Positions 24,318-32,660 of a stretch of 64,000 bases of DNA are shown piece after piece. This DNA comes from a virus. Where the stretch lies: positions 31,608 through 95,607 of the IMG/VR virus record IMGVR_UViG_3300050821_003950; one strand, 5' to 3'. A program made the translations under genes and the position numbers. The notes below the pieces were generated by a model that did no database searches, was not told the origin of the DNA, and saw only the letters and a program-made list of their open reading frames with translations. Position 1 is the first letter of the stretch. Every line of letters starts with the position of its first letter.

Positions 24318-25280
24318 ATGGGAACGGTTGCCGCTGGAATCCTCGACAACAACACGATTCTTCAGAAGGCGGATCTCGCGCTCTCGGACATCACGACCGA
24401 CGGCGGACTTTTGCAGCCTGCGCAGGCGCAGAAGTTCATGCGGATCCTCATCAAAGAGGCCGTCGTGATGAAGCTCGCCACGGTCGTCCCGATGCGCAGC
24501 CCGAAGCAGCTCATCGAGAAGATCCAGTTCGGCGAGCGCATCTTGCACGCCGGCACCGAGGCGACCGCGCTCGCCGTCGGGGACCGTTCGAAGCCCGACA
24601 CCGAAGAGGTCGAGCTGAACGCTCAGCTCTTCAAGGCCGAGGTGCGGTTGAACAACGAGGTGCTCGAAGACTCGATCGAGCGCGGCCAGCTTCGTCAGAC
24701 GATCATGCAGCTCATGGCCGAGCGCATCGCGACGGATATGGACGAGTGCATCGTCCAGTCGAACACCACGTCGACCGATCCGTTCCTCTCACGTCTGTCC
24801 GCGGGCGGGCTCTTTCAACAGAGCGTCTCGCAGGTCGTCGATCAGGCGACGACGTTCACGACGAAGCAGACGTTCCACACCATGATCAAGGCGATGCCTT
24901 CTCAGTTCCAGCGGAACAAGAAGGATCTTCGCTTCCTCACGTCGATCCAAAGCGAGCTGGACTACCGTGACTCGCTCGGTGAGCGCGCCACGATCGGCGG
25001 CGACAAGTGGACGACCGAGGACGTGCCCGTGCAGTACGGCGGGATCCCGCTCGTCGGCGTGCCGCTCTTCCCCGAGAACCTCGGCTCCGGTCTGAACACG
25101 ACCGACGTGATCCTGACCGACCCGAAGAACATCAACGTCGGGATCTGGCGCAACATCCGCGTCGAGACGGACAAGCTCGTGAGCGAGGGCGTCCTGATCA
25201 TCGTCGCGACGCTCCGCTTCGACATGAAGTACGCTCACGAGCCCGCGGTCGTGAAGTCGATCAACGTCCGCATCCAGTAA
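24318..25280 (+). CDS. Major capsid protein, HK97 fold, 320 aa
   Basis: Forms the icosahedral shell. It begins behind a strong purine-rich ribosome site (GGGAGAGAGAACG). The sequence follows the usual order of a phage capsid of this type: an N-terminal helix (TTDGGLLQPAQAQKFMRIL), E-loop and spine region (VVPMRSPKQLIEKIQFGERI), LNNEVLEDSIERGQLRQTIM, helix MAERIATDMDECIVQSNTTS, IQSELDYRDSLGERAT, YGGIPLVGVPLFPENL and a terminal VEGV-type strand LIIVATLRFDMKYAHEPAVV. The N terminus looks as if it lacks a long cleaved delta domain, consistent with a separate scaffold gene upstream. Confidence 0.85.
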   Translation: MGTVAAGILDNNTILQKADLALSDITTDGGLLQPAQAQKFMRILIKEAVVMKLATVVPMRSPKQLIEKIQFGERILHAGTEATALAVGDRSKPDTEEVELNAQLFKAEVRLNNEVLEDSIERGQLRQTIMQLMAERIATDMDECIVQSNTTSTDPFLSRLSAGGLFQQSVSQVVDQATTFTTKQTFHTMIKAMPSQFQRNKKDLRFLTSIQSELDYRDSLGERATIGGDKWTTEDVPVQYGGIPLVGVPLFPENLGSGLNTTDVILTDPKNINVGIWRNIRVETDKLVSEGVLIIVATLRFDMKYAHEPAVVKSINVRIQ

Positions 25281-25346
25281 CGCGGCCCTCGGCTGCGTCC
25301 CCCTCCACCGACGACCAACGACGAGAAGAAGTAGGGAGAAAAGATC

Positions 25347-26081
25347 ATGTCACTCGGCAAGCTCAGCAACGCATCGGCGGCGTCGGTCACGACCGGGGCG
25401 GCAACCTTCGACCTGCACTTGCTCGCGGGTGCAGAGCTGGATCTTCTCATCGACGGACCGCCCGTCGTCATCTCGCCGACGTACTCGCCGATCTACGGCG
25501 GGAATCTCGTCAGCGTGAAGATCAAGGCGGCCGACTACGCGAGCTTTGCGGCGGCGACGGCGGCCGAGCTGGTCGCGGTCCTGAATCGCGAGCTGGCCGC
25601 GCAGGCGGCAGCGGGTCAGCCCCCGGCCGCGGTCGCGTCGGGGACGTCGACCGTCTCGATCAAGTCGGTCAAGCTCGGACAGAACGCCACGTTGCAGATC
25701 CTTCCGTCGAGCACGCCGGCACTTCTGACGGCGCTCACGCTGACGGCGGGGCTCTACCTCGGGGCGGGGCTCCTCGGGGTCGGCGCGCAGGTCTCGCCGA
25801 TTTTCCACGACGTGATGAGCTTCGCTGGCGACAGCTCGTATCCGACGGGCGGATCGCTCGGGTTCGGCGCCGCGGTGAAGTCGTTTTTCGGCGACGGTCG
25901 GCAAGTGATCGCGGTTCTCGCGCTCGATTGCAACGGCTACATGATCGCCTACGTGCCCGCGACGGACGCGCTCAAGGTGTTCGACGGGGCCGACACGACG
26001 CCCGATGAGCCGCTCGACGAGGTCGACAACGGGACGAACCTCTCGGGGACGACGTTCAACGTCCTCGTGATCTCGGCCTAA
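25347..26081 (+). CDS. Capsid-adjacent structural protein, 244 aa
   Basis: Ribosome site GTAGGGAGAAAAG upstream of ATG 25347. Residues about 50-110 (VSVKIKAADYASFAAATAAE, LVAVLNRELAAQAAAG, STVSIKSVKLGQNATLQI) form a small alpha/beta domain. A clear relative appears inside the tail sheath protein (FVSIGAATAAEVIAVINAAL). The remainder is Gly-rich and beta-type. Its position directly after the capsid gene suggests a decoration or head-completion protein. Function is inferred from position only. Confidence 0.6.
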   Translation: MSLGKLSNASAASVTTGAATFDLHLLAGAELDLLIDGPPVVISPTYSPIYGGNLVSVKIKAADYASFAAATAAELVAVLNRELAAQAAAGQPPAAVASGTSTVSIKSVKLGQNATLQILPSSTPALLTALTLTAGLYLGAGLLGVGAQVSPIFHDVMSFAGDSSYPTGGSLGFGAAVKSFFGDGRQVIAVLALDCNGYMIAYVPATDALKVFDGADTTPDEPLDEVDNGTNLSGTTFNVLVISA

Positions 26082-26129
26082 GCCGAGGCGCACGAGACAA
26101 GCGACAAGCGACGACGAGGAGCGATCATC

Positions 26130-26888
26130 ATGGGAACGAGCGTCAACGGAAAGCCGCCCTTCAGCCCGAGCGACGTGCAGCCGATCGCGGGCACGGACAC
26201 GTTCGGATCGGGCGGCAAGAACTTCGCTCCGAATCAGGGCAACCCGTCCGTCGGCGCGGTGCTGCTCGATCTGCTCAAGCGCATCGCTCGCCCGGTCGCG
26301 AACGTGGCCGCGCTGCAAGCCACGGTCGAAGCTGACCGCGCGGACGGGATGCAGATCGTCACGCTCGACACGTACACCCTTTGGGTGTGGAAGGACGCCG
26401 ACGCGACCGCGGCCGACGCGAACCATATCGAGCCGACCGACACGTCCGCGGGATCCGGTCTCGGTCGATGGGTGTCCATGGCGGTCAGCTCGGGTTCGGG
26501 TCAGGGCGAGGAGCAGCGCCTCACGATCGACGTTCCGCTCGCCACGATCCAGGCGCAGACGTCGGGCGTCGCCTTCAACCTCGGCGCCGCTCTCCCCGCG
26601 AACGCTCGCGTCTCGGGGACCGAGCTGAACGTGATCGCCACGGTCACGGGCGGCACGATCAGCGCGTGTCACTCGACCGTCCAAGGCGGCACGGACGCCG
26701 CGGGCTCACTGCAAGGCTCGACGGACGTGTTCACGGCGACGGGCACCTTCGACACGGCGGGATCGGATCCCTACGAGTCGCGAGGCGGTCAGCAACTCAA
26801 GATGACGCTCACGAGCGTCGGCGACACGCTCGCGCACGCGACGACCGGGCACCTCTCGGTCGACGTCTTCTACGCGATCGTTCCGTAA
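26130..26888 (+). CDS. Beta-rich virion protein, 252 aa
   Basis: Ribosome site GAGGAGCGATC upstream of ATG 26130. The first 110 residues contain a short motif seen in phage fibre and head-fibre proteins (VAALQATVEADRADGMQIVT, YTLWVWKDADATAADANH, GRWVSM). The C-terminal half is a beta sandwich (RLTIDVPLATIQAQTSGVAF, HLSVDVFYAIV). It is probably a head decoration or head-fibre protein since it follows the capsid gene. No enzyme motif was seen. Confidence 0.6.
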   Translation: MGTSVNGKPPFSPSDVQPIAGTDTFGSGGKNFAPNQGNPSVGAVLLDLLKRIARPVANVAALQATVEADRADGMQIVTLDTYTLWVWKDADATAADANHIEPTDTSAGSGLGRWVSMAVSSGSGQGEEQRLTIDVPLATIQAQTSGVAFNLGAALPANARVSGTELNVIATVTGGTISACHSTVQGGTDAAGSLQGSTDVFTATGTFDTAGSDPYESRGGQQLKMTLTSVGDTLAHATTGHLSVDVFYAIVP

Positions 26889-26893
26889 CGGGA

Positions 26894-26922
26894 TAGACAT
26901 CACCGTCACTCGTAGCTAGAGT
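26894..26922 (+). promoter_or_regulatory. Leaderless-type promoter
   Basis: TAGACA (26894-26899), 17 bases, TAGAGT (26917-26922), then 6 bases to ATG 26929. The -35 is closer to TTGACA than to the TGTTCR form. Confidence 0.55.
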
Positions 26923-26928
26923 GAGGGC

Positions 26929-27393
26929 ATGTCGACCCCCAAGCCCGCCGCGAAGACCGCCAAGCCGAACACGCGACTCGTTCGCCTCAAGCCCTACGAT
27001 CGACGTCGACGCCACGTGATGCGCGTCTACGTGCACGGACCCACGGGGAAGAAGTTCGAGGAGCGGAAAGGCTGGTACAAGGTCGATGCCTCGCTCGCGA
27101 AGTACCTCGGCACCGTGCAGCAAATCGAAGGCGACGAGGACGCTCCGTTCGCCTTCGACGTGTGCTCGGCCGAAGAGGCGAAACGGCTCGACGAGCGCGA
27201 GCGCAGGGTCCGCGTCAAGCGCGCGGAGTCCGACGAGGCGAACGACCTCACGACGGGCGACCTCCACGGCAACCGAAGGCACGCCGGCACGGCGCGCGAG
27301 GCGGCCGAGGATCGTTTCGCAGCTCGGCGCGGGCGGGAGCCCGTCCGGCGCGAGCGCTCGATGCGCGTCGCCGACGCGACCGACGGCGTCTAA
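26929..27393 (+). CDS. Basic hypothetical protein, 154 aa
   Basis: Leaderless start at ATG 26929 behind TAGAGT. The N terminus is Lys/Pro-rich; residues 20-85 look like a small folded domain (TRLVRLKPYDRRRRHVMRVY, WYKVDASLAKYLGTVQQIEG, FAFDVCSAEEAKRLDE). The C-terminal half is very Arg/Glu/Ala-rich and probably disordered. The charge pattern would suit DNA or capsid contact at the neck. The family is not recognised. Confidence 0.6.
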   Translation: MSTPKPAAKTAKPNTRLVRLKPYDRRRRHVMRVYVHGPTGKKFEERKGWYKVDASLAKYLGTVQQIEGDEDAPFAFDVCSAEEAKRLDERERRVRVKRAESDEANDLTTGDLHGNRRHAGTAREAAEDRFAARRGREPVRRERSMRVADATDGV

Positions 27394-27397
27394 CCTC

Positions 27398-27426
27398 TGT
27401 TCCGGGGAGGATCGCCGTCGTAGGAT
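27398..27426 (+). promoter_or_regulatory. Leaderless-type promoter
   Basis: TGTTCC (27398-27403), 17 bases, TAGGAT (27421-27426), then 6 bases to the GTG at 27433. It shows that the pattern also fits GTG starts. Confidence 0.65.
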
Positions 27427-27432
27427 AGGGGC

Positions 27433-28629
27433 GTGATCTCGCTCGTCCCCGGTCAGGTCTCGAATCCCGAGACGCCTGCGCTCGTCTTCATCTCGCAGGT
27501 CGTCGGGCAAGCCGTGCCCGCGTTCTCGCTTTCGTTTCGGATCCTCGACATCCACACGCCCGACCTCGAAGCGAACCCCGGGGTCCTCTTTGGGCCGCAT
27601 ACCGTCGACCTCGTCAACGACATCGTCGAAGCGAACACGAGCAACGGCTTCGTCCCCGGGATCGATCAGATGAACCCGACGGCGGGCTTCTACGCGGCCG
27701 ACTGGATGGTCCCGAGCGACTTGCCGCTCGGGAAGTACATGATCGAGTGGACCTACCTTCTGACGAACCCGACGTCGCAATCGCTCTCGTTCTCGAACAG
27801 CGAGAACCCGCCGAGCGGCGTCTTCCGAAAGGTGTTCGAGGTCGTCGCCGCGGGCTCGCTACAAACGAACCTCTCGCTCACGGCGTACAATTCGCCGCAA
27901 GCGCAATACTCGCTCGTGACCGATCTGCGGACCTTCCTCGACTGCGACACGAAGGATTTTTCGGACATCGCGCTCAAGAGGACGATCATCAAAGCGAGCG
28001 CGCTCATCGAGCGCGTGACCGGGCGCTACTTCGAGCCGCGCTTCACGACGCAGCGCCTCGGCGGCAACTCGTCGCGCAAGCTCGAACTCGGTCCCGCGAT
28101 CGTGAGCGTGTCGAGCGTAGGCATCGACACCGAGCCCACGCAATCGGGAGACCTCGTCGTCGAGCTGGACTTGCTGCGCATCTACAATCGACACCTCGCG
28201 CAAGGGATGATCGATCCTGACGACAGGGACAACCCGCTCCTAGAGTTCGTGCACTCGGACGACCTCTACGGGATCCGCTTCATCCCCTTCCGCGGGATCT
28301 CGCTCCGCTCGCTCGCGTGGCCGATCGGTGTTCAGAACATCCACGTCCGCGGCTTCTTCGGCTTCACGGATCCCGACGGCTCGCCGTGGGGAGAGACGCC
28401 CGAACCGATTCAGCACGTGTGCCGATTGATCTGCGCGCGCGAGGTCGGCAAGCCCGGCACCGACAAGCGCGAGGACGCTCAGTGGCGATGGCGTGTGAAG
28501 AGCGAGAAGACGCGCGAGGTCGAGATCCAGATGGTCGAGCCGCGCAAGTGGGGCGAATACTTCGGCGACCCCGAGATCGATTCGATCCTCTCGTCCTACT
28601 TGCGACCCCCGAGGATCGGTGCGGTATGA
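27433..28629 (+). CDS. Head-tail connector (adaptor) with N-terminal Ig-like domain, 398 aa
   Basis: GTG start fixed by the promoter 6 bases upstream. Residues 1-150 form a beta-rich extension (LVFISQVVGQAVPAFSLSFR, LPLGKYMIEWTYLLTNPTSQ). From about 160 the protein resembles phage head-tail adaptors: YSLVTDLRTFLDCDTKDFSD, LKRTIIKASALIERVTGRYF and a C-terminal helix region (RLICAREVGKPGTDKREDAQ). The N-terminal domain is an addition to the usual small adaptor and could be exposed at the neck. It overlaps the next gene by ATGA. Confidence 0.65.
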   Translation: MISLVPGQVSNPETPALVFISQVVGQAVPAFSLSFRILDIHTPDLEANPGVLFGPHTVDLVNDIVEANTSNGFVPGIDQMNPTAGFYAADWMVPSDLPLGKYMIEWTYLLTNPTSQSLSFSNSENPPSGVFRKVFEVVAAGSLQTNLSLTAYNSPQAQYSLVTDLRTFLDCDTKDFSDIALKRTIIKASALIERVTGRYFEPRFTTQRLGGNSSRKLELGPAIVSVSSVGIDTEPTQSGDLVVELDLLRIYNRHLAQGMIDPDDRDNPLLEFVHSDDLYGIRFIPFRGISLRSLAWPIGVQNIHVRGFFGFTDPDGSPWGETPEPIQHVCRLICAREVGKPGTDKREDAQWRWRVKSEKTREVEIQMVEPRKWGEYFGDPEIDSILSSYLRPPRIGAV

Positions 28630-28877
28630 AGTCGCCCTTCCGTCTCCCGCGCGCCGAGAAGGTCTCGCGCGCGCATGCGCGCACGGACGCGCGCCGCGCC
28701 CGCGCCCGCGCTACGCGCAACGCGCGCAGGCGTGAGGCGCGCGCGCTCGCCCGCGCGAGTGCACCGATCAAGATCAAGAAGTCGCCCGAGGAGCGCCGCG
28801 AACACAAGCGCAAGGCCGATCGGGATCGGCTCGCGAAGAAGAGGGAGCGCCGCGCGCTCGCGTTCGAGGCGGCATGA
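28626..28877 (+). CDS. Very Arg-rich small protein, 83 aa
   Basis: ATGA overlap with the adaptor gene. More than a third of the residues are Arg or Lys (RTDARRARARATRNARRREA; EERREHKRKADRDRLAKKRE), with Ala filling most of the rest. No fold is recognisable; the composition is that of a nucleic-acid-binding or condensation peptide. High GC makes spurious Arg-rich frames common, but the exact overlaps at both ends (ATGA at 28626 and 28874) and the lack of any competing frame support a real gene. Confidence 0.55.
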   Translation: MKSPFRLPRAEKVSRAHARTDARRARARATRNARRREARALARASAPIKIKKSPEERREHKRKADRDRLAKKRERRALAFEAA

Positions 28878-29389
28878 GGCCGCGCTTGCATCACGCCTTT
28901 CTCGTCGAGGTGCGAATGCTCGACGCCGTCGCGACGCGCGCCGCACTCGAACAGTCGACCGACGTGCCCGAGATCACGAGCGGCTACGATGACGACTTCA
29001 AAGAGATCGTCGTCGTCTCGAACCCGACGCGCACGACCGAGCGGCAAGAACAGGATCCGATTTTGATCCCGTCGCAGATCGAGGACCCGACCTTCCGCGC
29101 GCTGATGCAGATGTCGGCCGGCAATATCCCCGACACGAAGCTAGAGCTTGTTTGGGCGCGCAAGGATTTGGAGTGTCTGTCCCTGATCGTCCCCGAGACG
29201 GGCGTACCCTTGATCCGCGTGAACGACCGCGTCGCCTCGATTCGCGATCGATGCGGGTCGCCCATCATGAGGATCTTCACGCCCCCGGGGCTCTACGTGA
29301 CCGACGTGCGGCCGACGTGGGGCATCGCGCAGCGCGGCGACCTCTTCATCGTCACGCTGGACGATCGCGAGCAAGGCGTGCAGCGCTGA
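28874..29389 (+). CDS. Neck/connector candidate, 171 aa
   Basis: ATGA overlap with the Arg-rich gene. Segments: MLDAVATRAALEQSTDVPEI, ITSGYDDDFKEIVVVSNPTR, LELVWARKDLECLSLIVPET, LIRVNDRVASIRDRCG and VTDVRPTWGIAQRGDLFIVT. It is beta-rich and of the size of phage head-closure or stopper proteins, and sits between adaptor and tail-completion genes. Assignment is by position and fold impression; no firm family is named. Confidence 0.55.
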   Translation: MRPRLHHAFLVEVRMLDAVATRAALEQSTDVPEITSGYDDDFKEIVVVSNPTRTTERQEQDPILIPSQIEDPTFRALMQMSAGNIPDTKLELVWARKDLECLSLIVPETGVPLIRVNDRVASIRDRCGSPIMRIFTPPGLYVTDVRPTWGIAQRGDLFIVTLDDREQGVQR

Positions 29390-30024
29390 TGCCTCTTGAG
29401 GGCGATTGGGACAAGGCCGAGAAGGCGCTCGACGGTCTCGGTCCCAAGTTCATGAAGGCGGTGCGGAAGGCGATGCTCGTCGAGGGGCAGACCTTGCGCG
29501 GCGAGGTCGTCAAGGGGCTCGACTCGCAGGCGCCCGCGGGGCAGAGCTTCACGCCGCTCTCTCAGATCACGCTCGCGATGCGACGCTTCGGCGATGCGCG
29601 AAACTCGTCGTTCAAGGGGAGCAAGGCGCTCATCCGTCGGGCCGACCTCCGCAACGGGATCGTGAGCGTGCAGAAGGGCGACGAAGTGTTTGTCGGCGTG
29701 CTCCGCACGGCGCACTCGAAGACGGGCGAGAGCCTCGTGAACATCGCCGAGGAGCACGAAAACGGAGTCGGCGCGATCGTGGTTCCGATCACGCCGAAGT
29801 CGAGTCGTTACTTTCACGCCGCGCTCGCGGCGGCCGGCATCGAGTCCCCGAAGAGCGATGCGACGGGCGGCGGCGTCGCGATCGCGATCATCCGAATCCC
29901 CGCGCGCCCGTTCCTCGGTCCCGTCTTCGAGAAATTCGCCAAGCCCGAGGACGTGCGCGCGCGCATGTATCACCGAATCTCTAACGAGCTGAACCTCGGG
30001 GGCGAGGGCGGCGGGCACGAGTAG
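29389..30024 (+). CDS. Tail-completion/virion morphogenesis protein (gpS/gp10-like), 211 aa
   Basis: TGATG overlap with the previous gene. A helical N terminus (KAEKALDGLGPKFMKAVRKA, MLVEGQTLRGEVVKGLDSQA, PAGQSFTPLSQITLAMRRF) is followed by a beta domain. The ending IIRIPARPFLGPVFEKFAKP is the hallmark of phage virion morphogenesis/tail-completion proteins (P2 gpS, HK97 gp10 group), which join head and tail or cap the tail tube. It is the last rightward gene before the control island; its end overlaps the convergent gene by 44 bases. Confidence 0.75.
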   Translation: MPLEGDWDKAEKALDGLGPKFMKAVRKAMLVEGQTLRGEVVKGLDSQAPAGQSFTPLSQITLAMRRFGDARNSSFKGSKALIRRADLRNGIVSVQKGDEVFVGVLRTAHSKTGESLVNIAEEHENGVGAIVVPITPKSSRYFHAALAAAGIESPKSDATGGGVAIAIIRIPARPFLGPVFEKFAKPEDVRARMYHRISNELNLGGEGGGHE

Positions 30025-30409
30025 GCGGCGGGCGCTCGTCGGCGGCGACGTTCGATTGCAGCCCCTCGCGGAGCATGTGCCATACGTGCCCGTAGAGGTT
30101 CGCGCGCGCGACGCCTTGCGTGCGGTAGACCTCGTTCTTGAAGTTGTCGTATTCGAGATCGCCGGTCACGAAGACCGAGAGCGCGTGACCGATCGCGCGC
30201 CGCGTGGCGACGAAGCGAAAGCGGTAGTCGGCGTCTTCGGTCTCGACGATGGGGGACGGGGGCTGCACGTCGATGTCGCCGTTCGCGCCCTCGATGAAGC
30301 TCACGAAGTCGAGGGCATCCCGCGCGACCCGGGCGCGCACGAGGACAAAGTGTTTGTTCTCGCGGTGCGCGACGATGGAGAAAAAACCGAAGGGGGTGAG
30401 AAGCCACAA
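29981..30409 (-). CDS. Conserved phage hypothetical protein, 142 aa
   Basis: The frame is open from an ATG at 30529, but that would overlap the zinc-finger gene completely, so the TTG at 30409 (MWLLTPFGFFSIVAHRE), 4 bases after that gene's stop, is preferred. The sequence FGFFSIVAHRENKHFVLVRA, DADYRFRFVATR and EYDNFKNEVYRTQG with YGHVWHMLREGLQ belongs to a family I recognise as common in phages and some bacteria without known function (aromatic N terminus, Y/F-x-x-F-K, then a YG-x-VW helix). It is the last gene of the leftward arm of the control island. Confidence 0.7.
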   Translation of the reverse strand: MWLLTPFGFFSIVAHRENKHFVLVRARVARDALDFVSFIEGANGDIDVQPPSPIVETEDADYRFRFVATRRAIGHALSVFVTGDLEYDNFKNEVYRTQGVARANLYGHVWHMLREGLQSNVAADERPPPTRARRPRPRGSAR

Positions 30410-30413
30410 ATTG

Positions 30414-30590
30414 CTATCCAGCCTTTCGCCGTCGGGTTGCTCGATCGCGCTCGCAGGTACGGCAGAACCGCGAGCCGCGGTAGAATCTCGTGTTCGATTT
30501 CGTGAAGCGATGTCCGCGAAGGCAGGCAAGCGATCCGCTCACGTTGATCGGTCGTTGGATCTCGCCCGGCTTGAGGTGCGCCTTCCACAT
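30414..30590 (-). CDS. Small HNH-type zinc-binding protein, 58 aa
   Basis: ATG at 30590, two bases after the stop of the preceding leftward gene. Motif CLRGHRFTKSNTRFYRGSRF followed by CRTCERDRATRRR gives a C-x4-[GH]...N...C-x2-C arrangement. This arrangement is typical of short phage zinc-finger proteins related to HNH nuclease zinc knuckles. The catalytic HNH histidine pair is not complete, so a nuclease activity is uncertain; DNA or RNA binding is more likely. Confidence 0.65.
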   Translation of the reverse strand: MWKAHLKPGEIQRPINVSGSLACLRGHRFTKSNTRFYRGSRFCRTCERDRATRRRKAG

Positions 30591-30592
30591 GA

Positions 30593-32179
30593 TCAGGACT
30601 CGACCTCGGCGTCCGTCTTGCGGCCGACGGGGAGGTAGGTCAGCGGCGCCGGCTTCGATTGGCCCTTGCCGTAGAGCAGCGAGGACACCGAGTGCTCGAT
30701 CTCGTCGGCGTTGAAGTCGTCCTGTTCGACCTCGTGCGCGTAGCGCGTGAAGGCGTTCACGACTGCGCCGCGCGAGATTTCCTTGTGACCGTGCGCCGCG
30801 TAGCTCGTGTCCGCTTCCCACATGGTCATGAGCTTGGGGATCGTCTCGTCGCGCCGGCCGCGCACGGGGACAAGCTCGCGCTCGATGATCGAGTTGAAGA
30901 TCCCGGGCATCAGCTCGGACACCTTCATCGGCATGTCGTCGGCGCTCACGCCCTCGAAGGGCTGCACGCGGTTGTCATCGGCGGCGTAGTTCCACGCGGT
31001 GAGGAAGTGCTCCAAGCGGCCGAGCGCGTCCTTCATCCCCTCGGCGAACCGAGTCGCGAGCGCCTCGACGGTGCCCGTGTGGCGCAGCCGGAAGAGCGGC
31101 GTCGACGCGCGGTCGATGATGATCAGGTTCAGGCAAAGGTTCTGAAAGACGAGCGCGTCGCCGACGAGCGAGCCCCCGCCCGTGTCGTCCGTGCGGACCC
31201 GGATGCCCGCCTTGAAGAACTCGCCCGCGACGTAGTCTTTCGGCTGGACGTTGGAGTGAAACTGCACGTCGAAGATCGCGCCGCGGCCGTCGTAGACGAT
31301 CCGGCACTTCGCGTCCCGAGGCATCGATCGGTCGAGCGCGCGCGCGACCATGTCGACGTCGAAGTTCGTGTAGCGCTTCGGCGAGACCACGCCGAAGACC
31401 TCGCGCGGCGTCGTCGAGCTGTTCGAGTCGCGCGTGCGCAGGCGCACCGCGCGCGGCTCCCATTTCGCGAGCGCGGCATCGTCGAGCCCGTTGCGCATCT
31501 TGATCTCGCTCTGCCCGAGCGCGGTCATCCAATGGTTCACGTTGATCGCGCGCAGCTCGGGCCAGCATTTCGTCAGGTAGGCCGCGCCCCCGATCCCCGA
31601 GTGGTAGCCTACGAGCGTCTCGAACGCGCGCTCGGTCACGCTGTAGCGCTTGTCCGGCAGCGCGAGCAGCCCGCCCTTGGTCATGCGGACCGCGGCGAGC
31701 GGCACGATCTCGTCGCTCCGCTTCTCGGCTTCGATCCTCGTGACGAAGTCGGCGCACGCGGGGCCGACCCCGGGGAGCGCGTCGTGTGCTGCGCGCGAGC
31801 GCGCGGCGTTCGCTACGCCCGTCGAGTTCACCATCGTCCCGCGGCGAAAGATCGTCGCCTTCGGGGCGAAGCCCGCGGCGACGGCGGCTTCGAGGTCGAC
31901 GATCGAGCGCGCCTCGCCGATGACGTCGTGCCCCTCGCGCTTCGGCTCGAACGTGGGCGTGCTCGGCGCGGCCGAGAGGACGATCGCGCTCGACGCCTTG
32001 TTCGGCGGCGCGAGGTTGTCGACCTTCGGCGTCCCGCCGTGCTTCGCGACGAGTTCGTCGGCGACGTCGGACCACGTTGCGAGCGTGGCCCATCGGGTCT
32101 CGCCCCCGAGGGCGATGCGAACGGTCATATCGGGGGACGGCGGCGTGTCTTCGATGCGTGCGGTGTTCTGAGCGGCCAT
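30593..32179 (-). CDS. DUF932-like phage/plasmid protein, 528 aa
   Basis: Leftward, ribosome site GGAAGGATCGCC before ATG 32179. The central part (TKGGLLALPDKRYSVTERAF, PREVFGVVSPKRYTNFDVDM with VARALDRSM, QFHSNVQPKDYVAGEFFKAG, IRVRTDDTGGGSLVGDALVF, LCLNLIIIDRAS) matches the DUF932 (TIGR03299, phage/plasmid-like) family. These proteins are common on mobile elements and are suspected to act in DNA replication or recombination, but their activity is not established. The N-terminal 120 residues are Pro/Ala-rich. It follows a terminator-like hairpin and lies downstream of the small protein at 32224-32559. Confidence 0.75.
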   Translation of the reverse strand: MAAQNTARIEDTPPSPDMTVRIALGGETRWATLATWSDVADELVAKHGGTPKVDNLAPPNKASSAIVLSAAPSTPTFEPKREGHDVIGEARSIVDLEAAVAAGFAPKATIFRRGTMVNSTGVANAARSRAAHDALPGVGPACADFVTRIEAEKRSDEIVPLAAVRMTKGGLLALPDKRYSVTERAFETLVGYHSGIGGAAYLTKCWPELRAINVNHWMTALGQSEIKMRNGLDDAALAKWEPRAVRLRTRDSNSSTTPREVFGVVSPKRYTNFDVDMVARALDRSMPRDAKCRIVYDGRGAIFDVQFHSNVQPKDYVAGEFFKAGIRVRTDDTGGGSLVGDALVFQNLCLNLIIIDRASTPLFRLRHTGTVEALATRFAEGMKDALGRLEHFLTAWNYAADDNRVQPFEGVSADDMPMKVSELMPGIFNSIIERELVPVRGRRDETIPKLMTMWEADTSYAAHGHKEISRGAVVNAFTRYAHEVEQDDFNADEIEHSVSSLLYGKGQSKPAPLTYLPVGRKTDAEVES

Positions 32180-32194
32180 GGTGGCGATCCTTCC

Positions 32195-32212
32195 GGGGGC
32201 CTCGCGGCCCCC
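32195..32212 (-). terminator. Intercistronic GC hairpin
   Basis: GGGGGCC (32195-32201), loop TCGC, GGCCCCC (32206-32212): a perfect 7-bp stem between the stop at 32224 and the next leftward start at 32179. There is no T-tract, so it may reduce read-through or act as an RNA-processing site rather than a full terminator. Confidence 0.45.
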
Positions 32213-32223
32213 CGTGTGCGGTC

Positions 32224-32559
32224 CTAGAAGCTCGTGTAGAAGCCCGTGTGATTCGTGAAGACCCGGCGCAGGTCGTCGCAGTAGACGCCCTCGATCTCGG
32301 CGACGACGGCGACCTTGAAGCTCGGCGCGCGGCCGATCTTGAAGAACGCGACGGTGTAGGTGTCCGACCCGAGGTCGAGCGTCACGCGGACCCGGTTGAT
32401 CCCGTCCTTGGCGCCGCGGCCGATCGCGAAGGTGAGCGACGTCGAGTCGCCCATGAGGTTCTTGCAGCCCGTCATGGCCGAGAAGCGCGGCCCCCCGAGC
32501 TGAGCGAAAATGGTGTTAGCGACGGTCATGTCGGTCGAGCGGGTTTCGGTGGCGTTCAT
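32224..32559 (-). CDS. Conserved small phage protein, 111 aa
   Basis: The frame extends to 32670, but the ATG at 32559 is chosen: it follows AGAGGACAGC and one of the repeated regulatory elements. The sequence VANTIFAQLGGPRFSAMTGC, KNLMGDSTSLTFAIGRGAKD, NRVRVTLDLGSDTYTVAFFK and VVAEIEGVYCDDLRRVFTNH belongs to a conserved small protein family frequently encoded near phage early or recombination genes; its function is not known to me. It is the first gene of the leftward arm that carries the DUF932-like protein. Confidence 0.7.
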   Translation of the reverse strand: MNATETRSTDMTVANTIFAQLGGPRFSAMTGCKNLMGDSTSLTFAIGRGAKDGINRVRVTLDLGSDTYTVAFFKIGRAPSFKVAVVAEIEGVYCDDLRRVFTNHTGFYTSF

Positions 32560-32570
32560 GCTGTCCTCTA

Positions 32571-32587
32571 TTGCAGGCGCTATGCCA
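32571..32587 (-). promoter_or_regulatory. Sigma-54-like element (copy 1), minus strand
   Basis: TGGCATAGCGCCTGCAA on the minus strand has GG and GC separated by exactly 10 bases, as in -24/-12 promoters. The GG lies in the right half of the inverted repeat at 32583-32596 (TGACG-GTTC-TGGCA read leftward). The ATG is 11 bases downstream. Confidence 0.45.
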
Positions 32588-32638
32588 GAACCGTCAGAGA
32601 CGCAATATCCACTACATGCAGCGGATCGGCCCTCGCGG

Positions 32639-32660
32639 ACCAGGACCGATCGATCATGGT
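32639..32660. repeat. Copy 1 of the ACCAGGACCGATCG palindrome
   Basis: ACCAGGACCGATCGATCATG followed by GT. The same first 14 bases recur at 33870 and 34875, each time between two TGNCA-type sites. Confidence 0.7.

Noticed and set aside
28360-29050. Leftward Arg-rich frame opposite the connector genes
   Set aside because: Composition is a by-product of the Arg-rich gene on the plus strand, and no start signal or motif exists.
30655-32227. Long rightward frame opposite the DUF932-like gene
   Set aside because: The minus strand encodes the recognised family; the plus frame is Arg/Val-rich without motifs or a start signal.
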